From: JAPLJQ01 sp037143735
GTDB lineage: Bacteria > Desulfobacterota > Syntrophia > Syntrophales > UBA2185
Direction: 5' to 3'
NCBI GenBank assembly: GCA_037143735.1
Contig: JBAWYD010000088.1
Location: 1-9,081, forward strand
Length of the DNA stretch: 9,081 nt
Made by a program: the position numbers and the translations under genes. Every line of letters begins with the position of its first letter. Positions within the stretch are counted from its first letter, which is position 1. Shown piece after piece: positions 1 through 5,396 of this stretch. The notes beneath the pieces are model-generated. The model ran no database searches and had not been told where the DNA came from. It was given only the letters and a program-made list of their open reading frames with translations.

Positions 1-40
1 TCAGAATTATGATCTTGCTTTTTTGCGCGGACGATGGCAT
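1..40 (-). CDS. possible 5' end of a gene leaving the window to the left
   Basis: On the minus strand an ATG at 40-38 opens a frame that stays open to the window edge (13 codons, reading MPSSAQKSKIIIL). A good Shine-Dalgarno-like AGGAAGG lies five bases upstream of it. The lysine- and isoleucine-rich start loosely resembles the N-termini of some IS630-type transposases, but this is only an impression from a very short stretch. The same bases can also be read on the plus strand as the tail of a gene entering from the left (frames with stops at 65-67 or 75-77). Which strand is coding cannot be decided here. Confidence 0.2.
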   Translation of the reverse strand, partial: MPSSAQKSKIIIL

Positions 41-51
41 AAATGCCTTCC

Positions 52-161
52 TGAAGTCTTCAATTGACTATTATTGATGAATATGCATGATTACAAATAA
101 TAATTATTACTATTATTTATAATCCATCAATAGTGGCATCGTTCGTCACTGTTAGACTTCA
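52..161. repeat. imperfect long inverted repeat in AT-rich leader
   Basis: Two nested pairs of exact 8-base arms are present: TGAAGTCT (52-59) with AGACTTCA (154-161), and TATTGATG (72-79) with CATCAATA (125-132). The inner pair extends imperfectly outward (ACTA at 67-70 against TAGT at 131-134, with a 3-base insertion). The centre, about 95-120, is almost pure A/T. The arms are not continuous, so this may be a degenerate miniature element or transposon end, a regulatory structure, or chance in AT-rich DNA. It lies between the possible leftward gene start and the rightward membrane protein gene. Confidence 0.25.
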
Positions 162-236
162 ATCAACAGAGAAAGGGTGCTGTTATTTTTTTGCCATGAA
201 TTTTCTTTTTCTACAAAACAAAAATAGGTGAAGAAA

Positions 237-1109
237 ATGAAAATAATTGAAATAATTGGAATAATAACCCTTATAAGTGTAGCTCTCTTCATAATTCTAA
301 TTTGTATATTGTCATATCGTAATGATACTTGGCTAAAGAATGAGTATATTCAAATTGCTATTTTCGTAGCTATATTCCTTCAGGCATTATTTTTATTCTA
401 TCAAAACCATACGCTTAATGCACACTTTCAAATTCAACAGCGCCCAGTGGTCGTTGTATCTGATATTAAATCAATAGTCCTTTCAGAGGAAAACCTTCAA
501 AGTAAGATAGGTAATGCTGATGAGTTCATTATTAATATTACATTTAAAAATATCGGACAATCACCGGCATTTGTTGAGTATGTTAAAGTGAAAATCTTTT
601 ATGGATATTTTTTTAAAGATGGAGACAACGTGCGTTTTCATATTAATGCTATGGCTGGTGGCCAACAATCTACGCCATTAATATCATATACAGAAGAGGT
701 TCCACTTGGCAGCCTTATATTATTTAAGGATTCTATTTTTTCACCAAACCAACAAGAATCATATTCAACAATGGTCGATGCTAAGGAATTAATGGATAAT
801 ATTCGACATTATACAACAAGTCGTGAAGCACCAATATTTATTGAATGTGAAATGAAATATTCTTCTTCCATCGATAAGACAGATACATATTGGTATAATT
901 GCATATATGAATTACAATGGCCACTCGCCAAACACATAACCATTTACTCATTGTTAAAAGAGAGCAATTCAAAAGATAAACCCCTTCACTTAACCCTTGC
1001 CCAATTAGTGCAAACTGTTGCTGAACGTCAACAAGTAAAATCAGTGATAACTGCTCTTAAAAGTGGCGGTAAAGATATGCAGGAAAAGCTGCAAGAAATA
1101 TTAAAATAA
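237..1109 (+). CDS. unrecognised two-helix membrane protein, AT-rich accessory gene
   Basis: I do not recognise a named family. The 290-residue protein begins with two hydrophobic segments (about residues 4-26 and 37-55) separated by a short polar stretch (YRNDTWLKNEY). A larger soluble part follows, with QQRPVVVV after the second helix and FKNIGQSPAFVEY around residues 104-116. An anchor followed by a beta-rich domain with 'RP...' and 'N-x-G-x-SPA' motifs is seen in many uncharacterised bacterial membrane proteins. The C-terminal 60 residues look helical and charged (LVQTVAERQQVKSVITALK). The start at 237 is preferred because AGGTGA (226-231) sits five bases before it; a GTG at 228 would overlap that ribosome binding site. 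The gene stands alone, is far more AT-rich than the rest of the window, and is followed by its own terminator, all consistent with horizontal transfer. Function unknown. Confidence 0.75.
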   Translation: MKIIEIIGIITLISVALFIILICILSYRNDTWLKNEYIQIAIFVAIFLQALFLFYQNHTLNAHFQIQQRPVVVVSDIKSIVLSEENLQSKIGNADEFIINITFKNIGQSPAFVEYVKVKIFYGYFFKDGDNVRFHINAMAGGQQSTPLISYTEEVPLGSLILFKDSIFSPNQQESYSTMVDAKELMDNIRHYTTSREAPIFIECEMKYSSSIDKTDTYWYNCIYELQWPLAKHITIYSLLKESNSKDKPLHLTLAQLVQTVAERQQVKSVITALKSGGKDMQEKLQEILK

Positions 1110-1168
1110 ACTTCGAAGCCTTTTAAATGGTAATCCTTAATTAATTTTCATCCGGAAGTTATTGACTC

Positions 1169-1204
1169 GTAGGTGGACAGTTTGTCATCCACCTACCTGT
1201 TTTT
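1169..1204 (+). terminator. rho-independent terminator after the AT-rich gene
   Basis: A 9-base stem GTAGGTGGA (1169-1177) pairs with TCCACCTAC (1188-1196) around a 10-base loop. It is followed by CTG and a run of five T (1200-1204). The position, about 60 bases after the stop at 1109 and on the same strand, fits termination of the membrane protein transcript. Confidence 0.75.
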
Positions 1205-1397
1205 CTTAAGAAAGTATCGTTGCTTTCCATTTGAAAGCTTACAAAAAATCATCACAACATAATCAATTCTGCATAGGTTCTTGCATAGGCCGCTACACAA
1301 TGGAGAATTTCATTCTCAACTCTTTATAGGTAGGGATTTGAAGGGAGTAAGATACCGTAAGCAACACCGGTCTCACATGGAATCTCACACAGACAGG

Positions 1398-1431
1398 AAA
1401 GGGGCTACAACCGTAAAGCTGAAACCCCTTT
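1398..1431 (-). terminator. hairpin downstream of tRNA-Phe, probable bidirectional terminator
   Basis: AAAGGGG (1398-1404) pairs with CCCCTTT (1425-1431). Read on the minus strand the stem continues inward through UU and CAGC against GUUG with one mismatch and some wobbles, leaving a 6-base loop. It starts eight bases past the CCA of the tRNA-Phe gene, where the tRNA transcript should end. The U-tract on the minus strand is weak (UUUCCU). The plus-strand reading has a better tail (TTTATTTT), so it may also block rightward readthrough into the tRNA. Confidence 0.55.
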
Positions 1432-1438
1432 ATTTTAA

Positions 1439-1514
1439 TGGTGGGTCAGGGCAGAATTGAACTGCCGACACTCGGATTTTCAATCCGATGCTCTACCGAC
1501 TGAGCTACCGACCC
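1439..1514 (-). tRNA. tRNA-Phe (GAA)
   Basis: A complete cloverleaf reads on the minus strand. The acceptor GGGTCGG (1514-1508) pairs with CTGACCC (1449-1443), including one G-U. The discriminator is A (1442), and CCA is encoded at 1441-1439. The D-arm has GCTC/GAGC. The anticodon stem TCGGA/TCCGA encloses the loop TTGAAAA with anticodon GAA at 1481-1479. The T-arm is GGCAG-TTCAATT-CTGCC. The total of 76 bases with CCA is standard. It lies 45 bases downstream of the RDD gene on the same strand, and the AT-rich accessory DNA begins on its 3' side, the usual side for integration into tRNA genes. Confidence 0.97.
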
Positions 1515-1558
1515 ACCTCGGTATATTTTATGGAATTATCGGTGAATTTGGATGTTGC

Positions 1559-1585
1559 TCTATAAAATATCCCTGTCTTTGTCAA
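1559..1585 (-). promoter_or_regulatory. candidate promoter for tRNA-Phe
   Basis: On the minus strand a perfect -35 TTGACA (1585-1580) is followed after 15 bases by TATAGA (1564-1559), which matches the -10 consensus at four of six positions. Transcription would start near 1552, about 38 bases before the mature tRNA 5' end. The box lies inside the last codons of the RDD gene. The short spacer and imperfect -10 make this tentative; the tRNA could instead be read through from the operon upstream. Confidence 0.35.
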
Positions 1586-2087
1586 GGGTTTTTTCATCGG
1601 GTGGAGAAGAGGCGCCGTCCACAATCTTTTCCTTGCGGATGACAACCGTCCCTGCAATTTTATCATGCCAGCCCTGTTTTTTACCGTCGATGGCAATCCA
1701 GAGAAAACCGATGTAAAAAACGACGGTTGATGCGAAATACCCCACCCACCGCAGAAATGCGATCCCGAGGGTCATTTCCTCGCCCGTCGATTGCACCACC
1801 TGCAGGCCGAAAATCATCTTCCCCGGCGTCTGGCCGTTCGTCCCGTGAAAATAGGTAAAGTAAAGCATGTGTACCAGTGCAGCCATGAAAATGTAAGCCA
1901 TCAAATACACGACACTTAATTGTGCAAGCCCCCCCGGCAAGATATCCCGGCTTCTTGCCGGAAATCCGATCCACAAAGCCAGGAGCCCCACAAACAGGAT
2001 CAGCAGGGATATAAAAAAGAGAATGGCTTTGTCGATAAAGAAGGCCATCGATCGCCGCCAGAATCCACCAAAAGGCTTTTCCGTCAT
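1560..2087 (-). CDS. RDD family integral membrane protein
   Basis: This 175-residue protein matches the RDD family, small membrane proteins named for conserved Arg and Asp residues; their role is mostly unknown, with some linked to ion transport. Visible marks are FWRRSMAFFIDKAI at 9-22 (the RR and D of the first helix), hydrophobic helices at about 20-41, 57-80 and 110-134, QTPGKMIFGLQVV at 86-98, and IDGKKQGWHDKIAGTVVI at 133-150, the typical closing motif. The C-terminal 25 residues are charged and probably cytoplasmic. Its ATG overlaps the TGA of rsmE (ATGA at 2087-2084), so translation is probably coupled and it belongs to the prmA-rsmE operon. The specific substrate, if any, cannot be inferred. 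Confidence 0.88.
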   Translation of the reverse strand: MTEKPFGGFWRRSMAFFIDKAILFFISLLILFVGLLALWIGFPARSRDILPGGLAQLSVVYLMAYIFMAALVHMLYFTYFHGTNGQTPGKMIFGLQVVQSTGEEMTLGIAFLRWVGYFASTVVFYIGFLWIAIDGKKQGWHDKIAGTVVIRKEKIVDGASSPPDEKTLDKDRDIL

Positions 2088-2863
2088 TCCGCCTTTCCTT
2101 TCTCCATCATTCCGCCGAAGATACCCTTCTCATACTGAATAATGGAAAGAATCGCAAGGACGGCGGTGTCCACCTTCAATACGTGTTTGCCGAGACTCAC
2201 AGAGATAAACCCCTTTTCCACAGCTCTTGCAACCTCTTCCCTTGTAAACCCTCCTTCCGGTCCGATAACGACGGATATGTTTCTCATTCCATCATACCGT
2301 TTGTCGCGCAACAGATCCCGGATGCCCCTGACCGATTCTTCCTCCCAGAATATTATTCTCCATGTGTCGTGTCCGGGCCCCGAAATCGCGTCTTCAAAGG
2401 ACAAAATGTCACTGACCTCCGGGATATCAGGCCTGCCGCATTGCCTGACTGCTTCGACAGCAATATTCTGCCATCTTTTTATTCTCAATGACGTTTTTTC
2501 CGATGACAGTCTCGGAACGGATCTTTCCGACTGGAAAGGAACAATCCGGTCAGCGCCAAGTTCCGTTGCCTTCTGGACGATGAAATCCATCTTGCCGGCC
2601 TTCGGCAGGGACTGCATCAGAGTGATGCGGATGCCATTTTCCCGGGAACAGCTCTTTTTTTTTATGACCTCCACAAAGATACCATCCGCAGAGATTTGTT
2701 CGATAACGGTTTCGTATTCCCACCCTGTTCCGTCAAAAAGCATCAGGGGATCACCCTTCTTCATCCTGAGGACGGACCTGACATACCGCAGGTTTTCCTT
2801 CCCCAGTTCAAGACGTTTGGTTTGTTTCACATCCCGGGGAACATATATCCTTGGCACGGTCAA
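2084..2863 (-). CDS. rsmE: 16S rRNA (uracil1498-N3)-methyltransferase RsmE
   Basis: RsmE is a SPOUT-fold enzyme that uses S-adenosylmethionine to methylate N3 of U1498 in 16S rRNA. The 259-residue product shows the N-terminal PUA-like start TVPRIYVPR, then KATELGADRIVPFQSERSV (98-116), EAVRQCGR (137-144), and the trefoil-knot SAM site VIGPEGGFTREEV (199-211). The last family motif, usually close to LGxRILRxETA, reads LGKHVLKVDTA (224-234) here, with the two arginines and the glutamate replaced. The chosen start is TTG at 2863. It lies nine bases after GGGAGG and lines up M-T-V-P-R-I-Y with the E. coli M-R-I-P-R-I-Y start as I recall it. GTG at 2857 is possible; an ATG at 2902 would lie well inside prmA. 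The gene follows the prmA stop by two bases. Confidence 0.93.
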   Translation of the reverse strand: MTVPRIYVPRDVKQTKRLELGKENLRYVRSVLRMKKGDPLMLFDGTGWEYETVIEQISADGIFVEVIKKKSCSRENGIRITLMQSLPKAGKMDFIVQKATELGADRIVPFQSERSVPRLSSEKTSLRIKRWQNIAVEAVRQCGRPDIPEVSDILSFEDAISGPGHDTWRIIFWEEESVRGIRDLLRDKRYDGMRNISVVIGPEGGFTREEVARAVEKGFISVSLGKHVLKVDTAVLAILSIIQYEKGIFGGMMEKGKAE

Positions 2864-2865
2864 TA

Positions 2866-3819
2866 TCAGTTTCCTCCCTTTCGAAGGACATAGCAGACCC
2901 ACTCTTTTTCGGTGATGACATGGTGGGTGGTAAATTCACCCGCAAGGAAATGCGATTCGATGTCACTGCGATTCTGGTCAATAATCCCTGAAATCACCAG
3001 ATATCCGACGTTTCCAATCAACGACATTAAATGGGAGTGGAGTTTGATCAGTATCTTTGCGGTGAGGTTTGCAACAATCAGATCAAATGGTCCCCGGATG
3101 GTATTCACGTCGCGATTGATAATCTCCACCCTGTCTTCCACATGATTGATCAGCACATTTTCCCGCGCAATCTCAGCTGCTTTCTTGTCATTATCCACGC
3201 ATACGACTCTCTCCGCACCTAATTTTGCACAGGAAATACCCAGAATTCCCGTACCCGTACCGACGTCCAGAACCCGCCAGCCTCTGATCGTTCTATCCTT
3301 GAGAAGGATGTCTTCAATGGCTTCCAGGCACATCCTCGTGGAAGGATGCTGGCCCGTTCCGAAGGCCATGCCGGGATCAATTTCAACGACGACGTCCCGT
3401 CCTGCAGGCGTATATCGCTCCCATGTCGGTTTGATGACAATATTTTTGCTGACGCGAAGGGGTTTAAAATATTTTTTCCATTCTTCCCCCCAGTCTTGAC
3501 CGATGATTGTTTCCGTAGTAAAGCCGGTTTCCTTAAGCTCAGGAAAAAGCTGTGAAAGGCTGTCGATATATATTTTCAATGAAGCGATCCGGCTTTCAAG
3601 ACGGACGTCGAATGGCAAATAGGCCTTCAGGGTTTCCCGATCTTCCGATACGCCAAAGTCACCCGGAGCCAGGGCTTCCGGTTCTTCCTGAAACACACCC
3701 TGAGCGCCGATTTCCGTCAGAAAGTTCGACAAGGCGTCAACCAGTTCGAAAGAACTCGTCAATTCGATTTTCAACCACTTTCCTTTGTTGTTTCCCAATT
3801 TCTCCATGGATTCCGGCAT
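2866..3819 (-). CDS. prmA: ribosomal protein L11 methyltransferase PrmA
   Basis: PrmA trimethylates lysines and the N-terminus of ribosomal protein L11 using S-adenosylmethionine. The 317-residue protein has the small N-terminal substrate-recognition domain (KWLKIELTSSFELVDAL at 14-30). It is followed by a class I methyltransferase domain with DPGMAFGTGQHPSTRMCLE (148-166), SAM motif I VLDVGTGTGILG (183-194), the acidic VVCVDND (205-211) and VANLTAKIL (249-257), the NL motif of PrmA. An upstream in-frame ATG at 3861 exists, but the strong promoter found here has its -10 on that ATG, so the transcript would begin near 3854. The ATG at 3819, preceded by AAGGAG at eight bases, is therefore preferred. 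It is the first gene of a leftward operon with rsmE and the RDD gene. Confidence 0.94.
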   Translation of the reverse strand: MPESMEKLGNNKGKWLKIELTSSFELVDALSNFLTEIGAQGVFQEEPEALAPGDFGVSEDRETLKAYLPFDVRLESRIASLKIYIDSLSQLFPELKETGFTTETIIGQDWGEEWKKYFKPLRVSKNIVIKPTWERYTPAGRDVVVEIDPGMAFGTGQHPSTRMCLEAIEDILLKDRTIRGWRVLDVGTGTGILGISCAKLGAERVVCVDNDKKAAEIARENVLINHVEDRVEIINRDVNTIRGPFDLIVANLTAKILIKLHSHLMSLIGNVGYLVISGIIDQNRSDIESHFLAGEFTTHHVITEKEWVCYVLRKGGN

Positions 3820-3827
3820 GATTTGCT

Positions 3828-3833
3828 CTCCTT
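3828..3833 (-). promoter_or_regulatory. ribosome binding site deciding the prmA start
   Basis: The minus strand reads AAGGAG at 3833-3828, a full match to the anti-Shine-Dalgarno core. It sits eight bases before the ATG at 3819, which supports that start over the ATG at 3861. Confidence 0.7.
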
Positions 3834-3860
3834 CAAAACGGGATCGCCGCTGATTTGCCA

Positions 3861-3889
3861 TTTATATCCTCTTTCCGACGATATTTCAA
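3861..3889 (-). promoter_or_regulatory. sigma70-type promoter of the prmA operon
   Basis: The minus strand has TTGAAA (3889-3884), a spacer of exactly 17 bases and TATAAA (3866-3861). Each box matches the consensus at five of six positions. The predicted start of transcription is near 3854, giving a leader of about 35 bases before the ATG at 3819. The -10 box runs into the upstream ATG at 3861, so that codon could not be translated from this promoter. Confidence 0.65.
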
Positions 3890-3899
3890 GCAGCTTGAA
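3885..3899. promoter_or_regulatory. palindrome in the divergent promoter region, possible operator
   Basis: TTCAAG-CAG-CTTGAA is a perfect 6-3-6 inverted repeat lying in the intergenic gap between the leftward prmA operon and the rightward tetrapyrrole operon. It covers five of the six bases of the prmA -35 box. It is the right size for a dimeric regulator, but I cannot name one. It could also be a small hairpin or chance. Confidence 0.3.
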
Positions 3900-3929
3900 T
3901 TTTCACAGTCTTCGTGATACCCTCCCGCC

Positions 3930-4577
3930 ATGAATTACTACCCCATTTATCTCGATATCACAAACAGAAGATGTATCGTCGCAGGCGGGGGTGATGTCGC
4001 CGAAAGAAAAGTGCAACGGCTTCTTGAATGCGGCGCCCATGTGGCGGTCATCGGAAAGACACTGACATCCGGGCTGGGAGTCATGAAAAGAGAGGGCCGG
4101 ATCGATCACATTAACGATGACTATGATGAAGCGTATCTTCATGACGCCTTTCTCGTGATCGGCGCCACAGACCGTGACGACGTCAACGCAAAGATCTCAA
4201 TGGATGCAAGAAAAAGAGGAATTATGATCAACATCGTCGATGATCCCGACAGGTGTGATTTTATCCTTCCGTCCCTTTTTCAACGGGGAGACCTTTCCGT
4301 CGCTATATCCACAGGCGGGAAAAGCCCGGCACTGGCTAAAAAACTGAGGGAAGAGATGGAAGGGCTCTACGGGCCGGAATATCTTACCCTCCTTAATGTG
4401 CTCGGGACACTGAGGGAAAAAATTAAATCGAAAGGCCGATCTGCCGACGAGAACAAGCGCCTGTTTGAGTCTGTGGTGAATTCGGATATCCTTCAACATA
4501 TCAGAGAAAGAAACTGGGGTCGCGTCAGGGAAATGGTTCATGATTTGACCGGAGAGAACATCGAGGCAGGGGAATAA
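3930..4577 (+). CDS. precorrin-2 dehydrogenase (SirC / CysG N-terminal domain type), siroheme synthesis
   Basis: The enzyme oxidises precorrin-2 to sirohydrochlorin with NAD+; CysG- and Met8-type relatives also insert Fe2+, while SirC types only oxidise. The 215-residue protein starts MNYYPIYLDI and has the Rossmann dinucleotide loop VAGGGDVAERKV (17-28). NIVDDPDRCDFILPSLF (101-117) carries Asp104, at the position of the key Asp104 of Salmonella CysG when aligned from memory without gaps, and STGGKSPALAKKLREEME (127-144) follows. Residue 128, the phosphorylated Ser in CysG, is Thr here. A helical tail completes the domain; there is no attached methyltransferase, which is supplied by the cobA-hemD gene downstream. 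The ATG has no clear Shine-Dalgarno (CCTCCCGCC precedes it), unusual for the first gene of an operon. Whether it also chelates iron cannot be told from sequence. Confidence 0.9.
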   Translation: MNYYPIYLDITNRRCIVAGGGDVAERKVQRLLECGAHVAVIGKTLTSGLGVMKREGRIDHINDDYDEAYLHDAFLVIGATDRDDVNAKISMDARKRGIMINIVDDPDRCDFILPSLFQRGDLSVAISTGGKSPALAKKLREEMEGLYGPEYLTLLNVLGTLREKIKSKGRSADENKRLFESVVNSDILQHIRERNWGRVREMVHDLTGENIEAGE

Positions 4578-5392
4578 TGGACATCCTTTCTTTTAAAGTG
4601 ACCCTCGCAATCTACTTCATCAGCGTCCTTGGCTACCTGAGTTCCCTGTATGTCAGAAGGGTGCTGGTGGCCAAAATAGCAACCTGGGTCCTCACGCTGG
4701 CCTTCATGAATCACACTATTTTTTTTATGTTCAGATACGCTGAGACGGGCAAGATCCCCGTCATCGGTCTTCATGAGGCTCTATCCTTTTTCGCCTGGGC
4801 CATAACGGGGGTGTATCTTGCTTTTCAATTGAAGACCAAAACCAGAGTCCTGGGCGCCTTTGTTTCGCCCATCGCCTTTTTGCTCATGATTCTGGCCTCG
4901 GTCGGTCTTGGGGGCCAGGTTTTTATACCACTTGCCCTGCAGGGAAACCTCGTACCGGTTCATGTGGTGCTTGCCGTCTCGGGTGAAGCCTTTTTTTCTC
5001 TGGCGTCCTGCGCAGGAGCCATGTATCTGATCCAGGAACGATTAATTAAAAACAAGAAAGTGAGCAGTTTCAGAAGGATACTTCCTTCCCTCACGGATCT
5101 GGACAGGATCAATCATATCAGCCTCCTCTGGGGATTTCCATTGCTGACTCTGGGCATCCTGGTGGGGTCGATATGGGCACGAACGGTATGGGGAAGTCTC
5201 TGGCCATGGGATCCCAAACAGGTCTGGACCCTGACCGCATGGATATTCTACGCCCTCATCCTGCATCAGAGAATCGCCATCGGGTGGAAAGGGCACAAAG
5301 CGGCACTGTTTTCCCTCCTGGCCTTCGTGATTCTCCTCGTGTCATTTGTCGCCGTAACCCTCTTCTTCGTAACTGCCCATACCTTTGCTTAA
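4577..5392 (+). CDS. CcsA/HemX-like cytochrome c assembly (haem-handling) membrane protein
   Basis: This 271-residue polytopic protein belongs to the CcsA/CcmC/HemX family, which handles haem at the membrane for cytochrome c assembly or modulates GluTR levels (HemX). About eight hydrophobic segments can be followed from residue 8 to the end. The WWD signature reads WGSLWPWDPKQVWTLTAW (205-222); the residue after DPK is usually Glu but is Gln here. Conserved-type histidines are seen at 129 (VPVHVVLAVSGEAF), 230 (ALILH) and 268 (TAHTF). The start overlaps the previous stop as TAATG, with AGGGG upstream, and hemA follows after a few bases, so translation is probably coupled. Placement directly before hemA is the HemX-style arrangement known from several deltaproteobacteria and Gram-positives. 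The sequence does not separate a cytochrome assembly role from a HemA-regulatory role. Confidence 0.88.
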   Translation: MDILSFKVTLAIYFISVLGYLSSLYVRRVLVAKIATWVLTLAFMNHTIFFMFRYAETGKIPVIGLHEALSFFAWAITGVYLAFQLKTKTRVLGAFVSPIAFLLMILASVGLGGQVFIPLALQGNLVPVHVVLAVSGEAFFSLASCAGAMYLIQERLIKNKKVSSFRRILPSLTDLDRINHISLLWGFPLLTLGILVGSIWARTVWGSLWPWDPKQVWTLTAWIFYALILHQRIAIGWKGHKAALFSLLAFVILLVSFVAVTLFFVTAHTFA

Positions 5393-5396
5393 CATG

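Larger units (their letters stand above)
1110..1438. other. non-coding stretch between accessory gene and tRNA-Phe
   Basis: No convincing gene is seen. The stretch holds the terminator hairpin at 1169-1204 and the hairpin at 1398-1431, both listed separately. It also has a tandem pair of near-identical 11-12-mers (TTCTGCATAGG at 1267-1277 and TTCTTGCATAGG at 1278-1289) and a small perfect palindrome, GAGAAT-TTC-ATTCTC (1303-1317). The short repeats have no assigned function. Base composition shifts here from AT-rich towards the more balanced chromosomal DNA to the right. Confidence 0.5.

Noticed and set aside
1263..1272. TCAATTCTGC repeats part of the tRNA-Phe T-arm
   Set aside because: Only 10 bases, and it lies in inverted orientation to the tRNA, so it is not the direct repeat expected of an attachment site.
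2142..2915. Long plus-strand open frame of 257 codons
   Set aside because: It is the antisense shadow of rsmE, which has full family motifs; the plus-strand product shows no recognisable domain.
3855..3885. TTGCCA-19-GATATT as a promoter for the tetrapyrrole operon
   Set aside because: The spacer is too long and the -10 matches only four of six positions; not strong enough to list as a feature.
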